Shown one piece after another: positions 16,911-26,599 of a DNA stretch of 64,000 nt. The notes beneath the pieces were generated by a model that searched no databases, was not told the DNA's origin, and was given only the letters and a program-made list of their open reading frames with translations. Every line of letters begins with the position of its first letter. Position 1 is the stretch's first letter. The DNA comes from Caballeronia sp. Lep1P3 (GTDB lineage: Bacteria; Pseudomonadota; Gammaproteobacteria; Burkholderiales; Burkholderiaceae): assembly GCF_022879595.1 (NCBI RefSeq), contig NZ_CP084267.1:1-64000 (forward strand), written 5' to 3'. Both the position numbers and the translations under genes were made by a program.

Positions 16911-19694
16911 ATGCCGCGCATCTGCGAACTTCACGGATACGGGACGGCGAAGCGCCGTCCGCTTGCCGAGCTGCACGTACAGGTGTCACCCTTGACTACG
17001 CCGTTCAACGCACATCTGCTGTCCACCCGGTTCTCGCCGCCGCGCATCGGCGCGAAGCACGTCGCGCGCACGCATCTTCTTGCCGAATTCGAACGCATGC
17101 GCGAGTGCCGTCTCGCGCTCGTCACCGGCGGCGCGGGATACGGCAAGACGACGCTGCTCGCGCAGTGCCGTCAGGCGTGCATCAAAGCGGGCGCGGAAGT
17201 GGCGTGGCTCTCGCTCACCGCCGACGACAAGGGCTATGTCGACTTCTGCACCGCGCTTTTCGCCGCGATGCACCGTGGCGGCATTCCCGTCGAAGCCGAT
17301 TTGCCGCTGGAGGAATCCAGCGCGCTCGCGATGGACGCATCGATCGCGGCGATCGTCGAAGCGGCCGTGGACGTGCCGCACGACCTGTATCTCGTCATCG
17401 ACGATTACCACTACGTCGAAGCCCCGCTCGCGCACCGCTTCATGCAGAAGCTGCTCGACTTCGGGCCGGGCAACCTGCATCTCGTGATCGCCTCGCGCGT
17501 GAGCCCGCCGCTCAGCCTGAGCCGCCTGCGGATGATGGGCCAGATCGTCGAGCTGGATAGCGCCGCGCTGCCCTTCGACATTGCGGAAACGCGCGCCTTC
17601 GTCGATGAAAATCTCGGCGCCGGCAAGCTCAACGCGGACGAGCTGACGCTCATCCACGAATTGACGAGCGGCTGGCCTTCGTGCATCCAGCTCATCGCGG
17701 TGATGCTCAAGAACCGTCCGGAGACGCGCTCGACGCTGCGCGATCTCGTCTGGCGCTCGAGTGATCTGCAGACCTATCTGAGCGAAGAGGTGATGGCCTA
17801 TCTGCCCGCGGAAGTGGCCGAATTCGCCGAAGCGCTCTCGGTTTTCCGGCGCTTTTCCGCGCCGCTTGCGCGCGCGGTGACCGGTGCGGCGAACGCGGCC
17901 GATCTGCTCAAGCGCATGGAGGACGACAACCTGCCGCTCATGCGCGTCGATTCGGACGACCGCGCGACGTGGTTTCGCTTCCATCCGCTCTTCGCCGAAT
18001 TTCTCGCGACGCGCCTTGCCCGGCGCGAGCCCGGCGCGGTGCGCGAACTGCACCGCCGCGCCGCGCGATGGTTCGCCGATCACGATCTGCTCGCCGAAGC
18101 GGTGCGTCACGCGAGCATCGGCGCCGATGTCGAATTCGCCACGTCGGTCGTCGAGCGCGCCGCGCCCGCCACCTGGAGCCTCGAATATCTGAGTCCGACG
18201 CTGCGTCTGCTCGAACATCTGCCGGAAGAGGCGCTCTTCAGGCATCGGCGGCTGCTGCTCATCGCATGCCTCGCAGTCGCGTTGACGACGCGTTCGGCAA
18301 AGGCGAAGGCGTGGCTCGCGCAATTGCAGACGCGCGGCGATCCCGGCGATCCCGACGATGCGGCGCTCGCGCGCGGCGTGCCGGTGATCGAGGCGGCCAT
18401 CGCATTCCAGCAGGACGACACCGCGCGCATGATCGAACTGCTCGAACCGCACCGCGATGCGCAAGTCGGCAACCCGTTCATGCAGTACATGCTGCTCGCC
18501 GAACTGAGCGCGGCCTACGGCGCGGCGGGACGCTACGCCGACGCGAAGCGCCTGTTCGATACGCATCCGATCCCGCCCGCCGACGCGGACAACGACATGG
18601 CGCTCGTCGCGCAGGCGACGCGCGCGTCGGCGCTGCTGCTTCAGGGCAATGTGCGCGAAGCGGAGCGCGTCGGATCGGCGCTGCTCGCGCGTTCCGTGCA
18701 GGCGGTCGGCCGTCATTCGATCAGCGCGAACGTCTGCGCAAGCGTGCTCGCGGATGTCTATTACGAACTGGACCGCATCGACGACGCCCGCGAGACCATC
18801 GCCAATCGGCGCGGCTTGCTGCAGTCGTCGGGGCCGGACGTGATGATCCGCACGTCGCTTTCGCGCGCGCGGCTCGATCTGCTTCAGGAAAGCGCCGATA
18901 CCGCGCTCGTGTTCCTGCAGCATCAGATTGCGCAGATGCGCAGCATGCGCCAGATGCGCGCGGCCGCGCACATGCTGGCGGAGACGGTCAGGGTGCTGCT
19001 CGTGAAGGGCGACAGAACGCGCGCGCTGGACGCGTATGCATCGCTCGAGGAACTGGCCGCGAGCCATGTCGACGAGCATGGGTTCAAGGCCGAAATCCCG
19101 GCTATCGCGGCGCTTGCGAAGGCGCGTCTTCTGCGCGACGAAAAGCCCGACGATGCGCTGCGCGCGCTGCAACTCACGCGTGCGCACGCCGAAGCGTTCG
19201 GGCGCGAGCGGCTCGCGGCGCTGGCCGATCTTCTTTCGGCCACGATTCTCGCGGATCAGAAGCGTGCCGACGATGCGCGGCTTCGCATGGTGCGGGCGGT
19301 GGAAGGCGCGGAGCGCCTCGGGCTCGTGCGAACGATCATCGACGAAGGCCCCGCCGTCGGCAAGCTGCTCGCGACGATGGTGCGCGAACGCAAGCTCGAA
19401 GGCTCCACGCTGCGCTATGCAATGGAGCTGATCGAGAAGTATCCCGATGCCGTCGCCGAAGCCGCTTCCGTGCGGCGCAGCGTGCCGTCGAAGTTGCAGC
19501 CCGTGCTGACGCAACGCGAAGTCGAGGTCCTCGGGCTCGTCGCACAGGCGATGTCGAACAAGCGCATTGCGCTCGCGCTCAACATCACGCTGGAAACGGT
19601 CAAATGGAACCTGCGCAATATCTTCGGCAAGCTCGGCGTGTCGAGCCGTTATGACGCGATGGTGTGGGCACGCAAGCGCGAGTTGATCGAATAG
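16911..19694 (+). CDS. MalT-like LuxR-family ATP-dependent transcriptional regulator
   Basis: Up to 927 residues. A STAND ATPase begins with HLLSTRFSPPRI near residue 36, followed by Walker A GGAGYGKTT (73-81) and a Walker B-like LYLVIDDYHY (about 162). A long helical-repeat sensor region fills the middle, and a LuxR-type helix-turn-helix ends the protein (LTQREVEVLGLVAQAMSNKR, then LETVKWNLRNIFGKLGVSS). Such proteins activate transcription when an inducer and ATP are bound. The divergent beta-oxidation/sulfatase run is the likely target. Start 16911 is provisional; GTG 16983 would still keep the whole ATPase domain. Confidence 0.9.
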   Translation: MPRICELHGYGTAKRRPLAELHVQVSPLTTPFNAHLLSTRFSPPRIGAKHVARTHLLAEFERMRECRLALVTGGAGYGKTTLLAQCRQACIKAGAEVAWLSLTADDKGYVDFCTALFAAMHRGGIPVEADLPLEESSALAMDASIAAIVEAAVDVPHDLYLVIDDYHYVEAPLAHRFMQKLLDFGPGNLHLVIASRVSPPLSLSRLRMMGQIVELDSAALPFDIAETRAFVDENLGAGKLNADELTLIHELTSGWPSCIQLIAVMLKNRPETRSTLRDLVWRSSDLQTYLSEEVMAYLPAEVAEFAEALSVFRRFSAPLARAVTGAANAADLLKRMEDDNLPLMRVDSDDRATWFRFHPLFAEFLATRLARREPGAVRELHRRAARWFADHDLLAEAVRHASIGADVEFATSVVERAAPATWSLEYLSPTLRLLEHLPEEALFRHRRLLLIACLAVALTTRSAKAKAWLAQLQTRGDPGDPDDAALARGVPVIEAAIAFQQDDTARMIELLEPHRDAQVGNPFMQYMLLAELSAAYGAAGRYADAKRLFDTHPIPPADADNDMALVAQATRASALLLQGNVREAERVGSALLARSVQAVGRHSISANVCASVLADVYYELDRIDDARETIANRRGLLQSSGPDVMIRTSLSRARLDLLQESADTALVFLQHQIAQMRSMRQMRAAAHMLAETVRVLLVKGDRTRALDAYASLEELAASHVDEHGFKAEIPAIAALAKARLLRDEKPDDALRALQLTRAHAEAFGRERLAALADLLSATILADQKRADDARLRMVRAVEGAERLGLVRTIIDEGPAVGKLLATMVRERKLEGSTLRYAMELIEKYPDAVAEAASVRRSVPSKLQPVLTQREVEVLGLVAQAMSNKRIALALNITLETVKWNLRNIFGKLGVSSRYDAMVWARKRELIE

Positions 19695-19709
19695 ACGTGG
19701 CTCGAGCGA

Positions 19710-20507
19710 TCACGCCACGACGCTCACGCCGCCGTCGATGGCGAGGATCTGCCCGGTGACGTGCTTGCCGGCATCGCTCGCGAAAAGCAGCGCTGCGCCT
19801 TTCAGGTCTTCGTCATCGCCGAGACGCCGCAGCGGAACGCGCGCGCACATGTTGTCGGCGCCCCAATGATCGATCGACTTCTGCGTCATCTTCGAGGGAA
19901 AGAAGCCCGGCGCGAGCGCGTTCACGGTGATGCCGTGCTCGCCCCACTCGCTCGCGAGCGCGCGCGTGAAGTTGACCACCGCACCCTTCGACGTGTTGTA
20001 GGCGATCGTCTTCATCGTTCCGGGCGCATTGCCCGCAAGGCCCGCAATCGACGCCACGTTGATGACGCGCCCGTAACGGCGGGGAATCATCGAGAGCTTG
20101 CCGATGCGCTGCGTCAGCAGGAAAAGCCCGCGCACGTTCAGGTTCATCAGCTTGTCCCACGCGTCGATCGGATGGTCTTCCGCCGGCGCGCCCCAGGTCA
20201 TGCCCGCGTTGTTCACCAGAATGTCGACGCGCCCGAAAACAGCGAGCGTTTCGTCGGCGAGACGGACGATGTCAGCATCGCGGGCAGCGTCGGCGCAGAG
20301 ATATTCGACATCGATGCCGCGCGCGAGAAGATGCGCCTTCGCCTCTTCCAGCTCGCCCGTCTTGCGCGCCGAAAGCATCACGCGCGCGCCTTGCTCGCCG
20401 AGCGCTTCGGCAAGCTGCAAGCCGAGTCCGCGCGAGCCGCCCGTGACGAGCGCGGTCTTCCCTTTCAGGTCGAAGAGTTCCCGAACCGTGCGTGTCGCTT
20501 CTCTCAT
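19710..20507 (-). CDS. Short-chain dehydrogenase/reductase (SDR)
   Basis: 265 residues, classical SDR. The cofactor motif is TGGSRGLGLQ, followed by NNAG (about 105) and the catalytic Ser in NVASIAG with Tyr and Lys in YNTSKGAV. It oxidises or reduces a hydroxy/keto group with NAD(P). The C-terminus VTGQILAIDGGVSV is typical. It converges on the MalT-type gene with a 15-base gap, so no terminator separates them. Its link to the sulfatase run is only by position. Confidence 0.9.
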   Translation of the reverse strand: MREATRTVRELFDLKGKTALVTGGSRGLGLQLAEALGEQGARVMLSARKTGELEEAKAHLLARGIDVEYLCADAARDADIVRLADETLAVFGRVDILVNNAGMTWGAPAEDHPIDAWDKLMNLNVRGLFLLTQRIGKLSMIPRRYGRVINVASIAGLAGNAPGTMKTIAYNTSKGAVVNFTRALASEWGEHGITVNALAPGFFPSKMTQKSIDHWGADNMCARVPLRRLGDDEDLKGAALLFASDAGKHVTGQILAIDGGVSVVA

Positions 20508-20630
20508 GTTTGATCGAACGTAGTGTGAGGAATGCGGATCGATGCGCAGCATTCGCGATCGCGCGCTGCTCTTCGCGTGGCATGGCGTGCCATGGCAAGC
20601 CAAGTTAATCAGCTTTCGATCGGCTGCTCT

Positions 20631-20647
20631 CCCCTCATTTCGAGGGG
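20631..20647. repeat. GC palindrome CCCCTC-atttc-GAGGGG
   Basis: Perfect 6-bp stem, 5-base loop; the stem is identical to that of the element at 16887-16903 while the loops differ, which suggests a repeated family rather than chance. Confidence 0.5.
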
Positions 20648-20699
20648 GACGCGCTCACGCAAGACCCGTTCGTATTCGAGCGGCCGCCGCGGTTCTTCG

Positions 20700-20716
20700 C
20701 CCCTCGCTTCGGGGGG
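20700..20716. repeat. GC palindrome CCCCTCG-ctt-CGGGGGG
   Basis: A 7-bp stem with one G-T pair and a 3-base loop, 52 bases from the element at 20631-20647. Possible diverged member of the same family. Confidence 0.4.
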
Positions 20717-20840
20717 GGCATGCGCGCGGCCGCCGCTGCTAACCTCGTTCGCTACCGACAAGCGCAACGCCGCCGTTTCCGATGCGCGGATTTCGCGGAC
20801 GTGACGCAGAACGCGAGCGATCGTCGCAAAGGGGATATCC

Positions 20841-21965
20841 ATGAAGTCGTCGATTCGTCAAAGGCGCGCTGCGGGCGTCGCCGCGCTCGTCGTCGCGCTA
20901 TCGGGCTCGGCGTTCGCCGCGTATCGCTATCACGAGCGCGGTCCCGCATTGCTCACGGTCGGAGACGGGCGCAGCGGCCCCGGCGACATGGTGTGGATTC
21001 CGGGCGGCACCTTCGCGATGGGCAGCGAATACGCGCACGCGCTCGCCAACGAGCGCCCCGCGCATCGGGTAAAGCTCGACGGCTACTGGATGGATCGCCA
21101 CGACGTGACGAACGCCGATTTCACCCGATTCGTCGCCGCGACGGGATATGTCACCACCGCCGAGCGCAAGCCGCGCTGGGAAGACCTGCAGGCGCAGTTG
21201 CCCGCGGGCACGCCGCGCCCGCCGGACAGCGCGCTTACGCCCGGCGCGATGGTCTTCAAGGGAACGGATGCGCCCGTCGCGCTCGATGATTACTCGCGCT
21301 GGTGGGCGTTCGTGCCCGGCGCGAACTGGCGGCATCCGAAAGGCCCCGCGAGCAGTATCGTCGGCAAGGAGACGCATCCGGTCGTACAGGTGTCTTACGA
21401 AGATGCGCTCGCGTATGCGCGATGGGCGAAAAAGCGCCTTCCCACCGAAGCCGAATGGGAATACGCGGCGCGCGGCGGCCTCTCGCAAGCGGACTACGCA
21501 TGGGGCACGCAGTTCGCGCCCGATGGCAAGAAGATGGCCAACACATGGGACGATCGCGCGCATCCGTTTCCCGTTACCGAAGAGCCCGCCCACGAGAAGG
21601 TACAGGTCGGAACGTCGGCGGTCGGTTCGTATGCGCCGAACGGCTACGGCCTCTACGACATGGCCGGCAATGTCTGGCAGTGGGTCGGTGACTGGTATCG
21701 CGCGGACGCATTCCGCGTTCAGGCGGCGAAGGGCCGCGTCATCGAGAATCCGGCCGGCCCGTCCGATAGCTTCGATCCGGACAACGGCCCCACCGCGTAT
21801 GCGCCCGAACGCGTGACGCGCGGCGGCTCGTTTCTGTGCAGCGAGTCGTACTGCATGAGCTACCGCGTGAGCGCGCGGCGCGGCACCGATCCGTTGAACA
21901 GCATGTCCCATCTCGGCTTTCGCCTCGCGATGGACAACGCCGAATGGGAACGTCAGCATCGCTGA
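20841..21965 (+). CDS. Exported formylglycine-generating enzyme (SUMF1/FGE family)
   Basis: 374 residues. An N-terminal signal peptide (GVAALVVALSGSAFA) precedes a full FGE-sulfatase domain: MVWIPGGTFAMGSE, YWMDRHDVTNADF, RLPTEAEWEYAARGG, GLYDMAGNVWQW and, at the end, GGSFLC333SESYC338. The two Cys have the same five-residue spacing as the catalytic pair of human SUMF1, and the following RVSARRGTDP...HLGFRLA is also conserved. It is thus probably a true sulfatase-activating enzyme, not just a SUMF1-fold protein. Location in or facing the periplasm would differ from the cytosolic bacterial enzymes studied. The likely client is the Cys-type arylsulfatase at 10491-12083. Confidence 0.88.
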   Translation: MKSSIRQRRAAGVAALVVALSGSAFAAYRYHERGPALLTVGDGRSGPGDMVWIPGGTFAMGSEYAHALANERPAHRVKLDGYWMDRHDVTNADFTRFVAATGYVTTAERKPRWEDLQAQLPAGTPRPPDSALTPGAMVFKGTDAPVALDDYSRWWAFVPGANWRHPKGPASSIVGKETHPVVQVSYEDALAYARWAKKRLPTEAEWEYAARGGLSQADYAWGTQFAPDGKKMANTWDDRAHPFPVTEEPAHEKVQVGTSAVGSYAPNGYGLYDMAGNVWQWVGDWYRADAFRVQAAKGRVIENPAGPSDSFDPDNGPTAYAPERVTRGGSFLCSESYCMSYRVSARRGTDPLNSMSHLGFRLAMDNAEWERQHR

Positions 21966-22252
21966 GCGCTTCCACCGAATCACGGTCCAGGCGTTCGCTG
22001 AGCGATCCCGTTCCATCCTCCTCGTAAGCTCGATCGCACAGGAGCGCATCAATGACCTTGCGCCCCGACTCCTCGATCCACTCGAGCCGCTTGCGCATGT
22101 CATCCTCGATGCTTTATGGCGTCCGAAATTGGAGCCGAGCCGCCAACCATCCAACCATAAGCCCGATACCCGCGCGCGCGAAAGAAGAGGCGCAACGGCG
22201 CGGTCGAAACATCGCTGGCGAGGAAGCCCGGCGACACCAGACCGCGCGACCG

Positions 22253-22402
22253 TCACCGCCGGGCGCGAGCTGCAAAGAGCGGAGCCATCGCGTAGAACGC
22301 CCCGAGTTCCCACATCGCGCGCATTCGGCGAGCAACAGATGCCCCGGCGACGGAGACGACGAGTCCGGCGGTGAGAACATGGACGCCATGCCAGGCGCTC
22401 AT
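22253..22402 (-). CDS. Small hydrophobic protein translationally coupled to the acyl-CoA ligase
   Basis: 49 residues, starting MSAWHGVHVLTAGLVVSVAG. Its ATG overlaps the stop of the ligase gene (ATGA), which is strong evidence that it is translated. There is one clear hydrophobic segment (about 8-22) and a second weaker one (about 34-45), then a basic tail ending ARARR. The family is not recognised. It would be the last gene of the DUF1302-DUF1329-RND-ligase operon and may be a membrane partner of that module. Confidence 0.55.
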   Translation of the reverse strand: MSAWHGVHVLTAGLVVSVAGASVARRMRAMWELGAFYAMAPLFAARARR

Positions 22403-24084
22403 TCGTCCTCGACGACGACCGTCTGCCCCGAATCGGACCATTTGCCGGCGAGCGGCAGATAACGCGCTTCGATTGCGCCGCGGCGGATTTTCATCGTCGG
22501 AGTGAGCAGGCCGTTGTCGGCGGTCCACGCGTCCTTCACGAGCACGACGAAATCGAGTTTCTCGTGGTCCTCCAGACCCGCGTTCGCGCCGTCGAGCAGC
22601 GCCTGCATCTGCGTGCGCAGCGCTTCGCGCGCTGCCTCGTCGCCGAGTTCGGCGCGCGCGGCGGCGGCGACATGCAAGAGCGCGAACGGCTGCGCGTGGC
22701 CCGGCCCCGTCACGCAGACCGCTTCGACCTTCGCGTGATTCAGCCGGTTCTCGATGGCGGCAGGCGCGACGTACTTGCCCTTGCTCGTCTTGAAGATTTC
22801 CTTCACGCGACCGGTGATCCTGAGCCGCCCGATCTCGTCGAGCTCACCGCGATCGCCGGTGCGGAAAAAGCCGTCGGGCGTCGTGCTCTCGGCCGTCAGT
22901 TCGGGCTGCTTGTAGTAGCCGAGCATCATCGTCGGCCCTTTCAGCTGAATTTCTCCATCGACGATGCGGCATTCCACGCCCGGCATCGCCTGTCCGGAGT
23001 AGCCGGGCCGGACCAGCCCCGGCCGGCTGTAGTGGGAGTAGGAAAAGTTCTCCGTCATGCCGTAGACATCGAGCAATTCCAGCCCGAGCGCGCGATACCA
23101 GTCCGTGATGTACGACGGCAGCGGCGCGGAACCCGTGAACGCGAGCCGCGTGGCGTCGAGGCCGAGCATCGCGAGCACGTTTTTCTTGAGCACGCCGGCC
23201 TCGGGAGACGCCGTTTCGAGCAACGCCAGGTCCGCGGCGCTCAGGCGCGCGCACGCCGCCTGGTAGAACTTGGTCCAGAGGCGTGGCATGGATATGAAAA
23301 CGGTCGGCCGGGCGCGCAACAGGTCTCGCGCGAAGCTCGCGAGGTTGTCGTTGAAGAACACGCGAAATCCGTAGCACAGCGAATTCGCCTCGACGAACGA
23401 CCGCTCGGCCGTATGCGCGAGCGGCAGATAGGACAACACGCGATCGCGCGTGTCGTAGCCCGCGAATTCGCCGCTCTCCACCGCATACGCGTACATGGTG
23501 CCGAAACTGTGCATCACGCCTTTCGGCCAGCCCGTGCTGCCCGAGGTGTAGATGAGCGTCGCGAGTTCGCCCGGCTGCGGCACATGGACGTCGGCAAGCG
23601 GCGCGTGAGCGGCCATGATCGCGTCCCATTGCAGCGCACCCGCTATCGGCGGGGACATCGGCAAGCCGACGATGCGCACATGCGCCGGCACGATGCCTCG
23701 AATGCTTTCGCTGTTGTCCGCCTTGCCGTCGAGCTTGCCGACGAGCAGCAACCGGACATCGCTATGTTCGATGATGTAACGCGCCGTCTGCGCACTGATG
23801 CCCGGATAGAGCGGCACCGACACATGGCCCGCGAGCCAGATCGCGAGATCGGCGATGATCCAGTGCGCGCTGTTCTTTCCGACGATCGAAATGGCGCTGC
23901 GCGGCGCGAGATCCTGCGCGCGCAGCCACGCGGCCAGGGTCCGCGCCTGCCGCCCCACTTCGCGCCAGGTGTAATCGACGGTCTCCCCCTGAGGCGATGT
24001 CTCGGTCAGATAGATGGCATCCGGCTGTGCGTTTTCCCAATGCAGGAACCGGTGGACCAGCGTGCTCGAATATTTGTCTCTCAT
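22399..24084 (-). CDS. AMP-dependent acyl-CoA synthetase/ligase (long-chain type)
   Basis: 561 residues with all adenylate-forming motifs: TLIYTSGSTGWPKGV (P-loop), VYGMTENFSYSH, FFRTGDRGELDE and GRVKEIFKTSKGKYVAP with the catalytic Lys. The length and motifs resemble long-chain fatty acyl-CoA ligases of the FAA1 type. It would activate a carboxylic acid, perhaps a lipid or steroid-like acid, to its CoA ester in the cytosol. Start 24084 gives the standard N-terminus. It lies 56 bases downstream of the RND permease, so the transporter and activating enzyme probably act on the same compound. Confidence 0.9.
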   Translation of the reverse strand: MRDKYSSTLVHRFLHWENAQPDAIYLTETSPQGETVDYTWREVGRQARTLAAWLRAQDLAPRSAISIVGKNSAHWIIADLAIWLAGHVSVPLYPGISAQTARYIIEHSDVRLLLVGKLDGKADNSESIRGIVPAHVRIVGLPMSPPIAGALQWDAIMAAHAPLADVHVPQPGELATLIYTSGSTGWPKGVMHSFGTMYAYAVESGEFAGYDTRDRVLSYLPLAHTAERSFVEANSLCYGFRVFFNDNLASFARDLLRARPTVFISMPRLWTKFYQAACARLSAADLALLETASPEAGVLKKNVLAMLGLDATRLAFTGSAPLPSYITDWYRALGLELLDVYGMTENFSYSHYSRPGLVRPGYSGQAMPGVECRIVDGEIQLKGPTMMLGYYKQPELTAESTTPDGFFRTGDRGELDEIGRLRITGRVKEIFKTSKGKYVAPAAIENRLNHAKVEAVCVTGPGHAQPFALLHVAAAARAELGDEAAREALRTQMQALLDGANAGLEDHEKLDFVVLVKDAWTADNGLLTPTMKIRRGAIEARYLPLAGKWSDSGQTVVVEDE

Positions 24085-24140
24085 GGCTATCTCTCTTATA
24101 GGCGTATCTTGCAGCACCGGAAGGTGTCGATCCGGGTCGA

Positions 24141-26576
24141 TCAGTGCGGCTCCTGCACCATATCGGCGTCGGCGATGGTGCGCTTTGCCCGCGTCGATGT
24201 CTTCGGGCCCAGCAGGAAATGCGACAACGCGGGAATCAGCACCAGCGCGCCGACCATGTTCCACACGAACATGAACGTGAGCAGGATGCCCATGTCCGCC
24301 TGAAACTTGATCGGCGACCATACCCACGTCACGACCGCCGACGCGAGCGTGACGCCGATGAGCGCGATCACCTTGCCGGTGAATTTGAGCGCTTCGGCAT
24401 ACGCCTCGGTCAGCGAGCGCCCCTGCCGCTGCAGCGACAACTGCACGCTCACGAGGTACAACGCGTAGTCCACGCCGATACCGACGCCGAGCGCCGTCAC
24501 CGGCAAGGTCGCCACCTTGACGCCGATGCCGAGCGCGACCATCAGCGCTTCGCAGAGTATCGACGTGATGACGAGCGGCACCACGGCCACGACGACCGCG
24601 CGCCAGTCGCGAAACGTCACGAAGCACAGCACGACGACCGCCGCGTACACGAGCAACAGCATAGTGCGATTGGCCTTCTCCACCGCGATGTTGGTGGCTG
24701 CCTCGATGCCGGCGCTGCCCGCCGCGAGAAGGAACTGCCGGTCCGCGCCGCCGTGTCTCGCGGAGAAATCTTCGACGGCCTTGACGACGCGCGTGAGCGT
24801 CTCCGCCTTGTGGTCCGACAGGAACGCGATCACCGGCGCGACGGCGTGCGTCCCGTCGATGAGTTCCGGGTTCGCCACCGCCGCGTTGTTCACCGCTTCG
24901 GTCGTGACGGCGGGATCGCGGGAGAGCGTCATCCAGCGCGGATCGCCCTCGAAGCCCGCTGCCGTGTTGCGGCGCGCGAGGCCGCTGATGGATAGCGTCG
25001 TCTGAACGCCCGGCAGCTCGCGCAATTCCTGTTCGAGATCGTCCATTTCGACGAGCGTCGCAAAGTCCGTGATGCGACCGGGCGGCGTCTTCGTGATGAC
25101 GGCCAGTTGATCGGTCGAGAGGCTGTAATGCCCGGTGATATAGGCGTTATCGCGGTTATACACCGAGTCCGGACGCAGTTCGGGCGCGCCCGGATCGAGG
25201 TCGCCGATCTTCAGATGCTGCCCGGCAACGAGGCCGCCTGCCGTCAGGAGCGCCGCGCACAGGACGGCCGCCGTCGCCCACGAGCGCCGCGTGAACGGCG
25301 TGAGAAGGCGCACGAACGGATGGTCGTCATCGGAGCGCAGGCTGCGCGCCGCCGCCGACGGATTGACGCCGAGGTACGACAGCAGCACCGGCAGCAGCAC
25401 GAGATTGGTGAAGATGAGCACGGCCACGCCGAGACTCGCCGACAACGCGAGGCCGCGAATCACCGGAATGTCGATCAGCATCAGCACCGCGAAGCCGACC
25501 GCATCGGCGAGCAGCGCGGTGAAGCCCGCGAGGAACAGGCGCCTGAACGTGTAGCGCGCGGCGACATAGCGATCCGTGCCGCGCCCGATGTCCTGCATGA
25601 CGCCGTTCATCTTCTGCGCGCCGTGCGACACGCCGATCGCAAAAATCAGGAACGGCACGAGGATCGAATACGGATCGAGGTCCACGGCGAGCAGATGCAC
25701 GAGTCCGAGCTGCCACACCACGGCAAAGAGCGAGCAGCAGACCACGAGCGACGTGCTGCGCAGGCACCGCGTATAAGCGAAGATCACGGCCGCCGCGATC
25801 GCCGCGGCAATGGCGAAGTACAACATCACCTGCATGAGGCCCTGGATCAGATCGCCGACGAGCTGCGCGAAGCCGATCACATGAACGCGCACGTTCGGGT
25901 CCGCCGCGTACTGCTCGCGAATCTGCTCGATCGCATCGCGCACGGCGCGCGCATCGACGGGGCGGTTCGTGTCGGCGTAGTGATCGAGCAGCGGCGCGAA
26001 GATCATGCTCGAGCGCTGATCGTTGCCGATGAGCGAACCCGAAAGGCCCGCGCGCGCCGCATTCGTTCGCAGTTGCGCGATGCTCGCCGCCGACCCGTCG
26101 TAGTCGTCCGGCATCACCGGCCCGCCGCGAAAGCCTTCTTCCGTGACTTCGGTCCATCGCACGACGGGCATCCAGAGCGACTTCACGAACGAACGGTCCA
26201 CGCCGGGAATCACATAGATGCGGTCGTTGATGTCGCGCAGCGTTTTGAGAAAACGCGGGTCGTAGATATCGCCGTTGACGTTTTCGACGACGACGCGCAC
26301 CGAGTTGCCGAGTCCGCGCAGCGAATCGATATTGGCCAGATAGTTGCGGATGAACGGGCTCGAGCGCGGCATCATTCGTTCGTAGCTCGCGCTGACGCTG
26401 CAATGCGCGGCGAACCATCCGAGGATGAGCGTGAGCGCCGCGCAGATCGCGACGATCCAGCGGCGGTGATTGAAGATGCCGCGCTCCAGCCACGAACCCG
26501 ATGCGGCATCGAAGTCCGCGCGGTCGCGGATGACCGGCATCGCGTCGGCGCGGCTCTCGTCTTTGGACATAGCCAT
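24141..26576 (-). CDS. MMPL/RND-superfamily transporter permease
   Basis: 811 residues. One N-terminal membrane helix (about 40-57), a large outer loop, a block of five or so helices (about 240-410), a second loop, and a second block (about 640-800): the duplicated RND layout. Motifs such as FLIFAIGVSHGAQKMNG and LGVGIGVDYALYLVSVQ match the sterol-sensing/MMPL group, which moves lipids or hydrophobic molecules using the proton gradient. There is no periplasmic adaptor gene; instead the neighbours are Ycf48-like, DUF1329 and DUF1302 proteins. The direction of transport is unknown. Confidence 0.9.
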   Translation of the reverse strand: MAMSKDESRADAMPVIRDRADFDAASGSWLERGIFNHRRWIVAICAALTLILGWFAAHCSVSASYERMMPRSSPFIRNYLANIDSLRGLGNSVRVVVENVNGDIYDPRFLKTLRDINDRIYVIPGVDRSFVKSLWMPVVRWTEVTEEGFRGGPVMPDDYDGSAASIAQLRTNAARAGLSGSLIGNDQRSSMIFAPLLDHYADTNRPVDARAVRDAIEQIREQYAADPNVRVHVIGFAQLVGDLIQGLMQVMLYFAIAAAIAAAVIFAYTRCLRSTSLVVCCSLFAVVWQLGLVHLLAVDLDPYSILVPFLIFAIGVSHGAQKMNGVMQDIGRGTDRYVAARYTFRRLFLAGFTALLADAVGFAVLMLIDIPVIRGLALSASLGVAVLIFTNLVLLPVLLSYLGVNPSAAARSLRSDDDHPFVRLLTPFTRRSWATAAVLCAALLTAGGLVAGQHLKIGDLDPGAPELRPDSVYNRDNAYITGHYSLSTDQLAVITKTPPGRITDFATLVEMDDLEQELRELPGVQTTLSISGLARRNTAAGFEGDPRWMTLSRDPAVTTEAVNNAAVANPELIDGTHAVAPVIAFLSDHKAETLTRVVKAVEDFSARHGGADRQFLLAAGSAGIEAATNIAVEKANRTMLLLVYAAVVVLCFVTFRDWRAVVVAVVPLVITSILCEALMVALGIGVKVATLPVTALGVGIGVDYALYLVSVQLSLQRQGRSLTEAYAEALKFTGKVIALIGVTLASAVVTWVWSPIKFQADMGILLTFMFVWNMVGALVLIPALSHFLLGPKTSTRAKRTIADADMVQEPH

Positions 26577-26599
26577 GTTGATTGTTCCGGGGCAAACGG

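Larger units (their letters stand above)
20508..20840. other. Intergenic region, divergent promoters
   Basis: 333 bases between the divergent SDR and FGE genes. I see no convincing gene. It holds two GC palindromes (20631-20647 and 20700-20716) and presumably the promoters of both genes, though no clear -35/-10 pair stands out. Confidence 0.6.

Noticed and set aside
16986..19514. 842-codon open frame antisense to the MalT-type regulator
   Set aside because: The sense strand has complete ATPase and LuxR domains; the antisense product is low-complexity Arg/Glu/His sequence.
21739..22098. Minus-strand frame starting MRKRLEWIEESGRK downstream of the FGE gene
   Set aside because: Only about 45 codons lie outside the FGE gene; the rest is antisense to it, and there is no clear ribosome site or family. 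It could be a gene remnant but is not supported.
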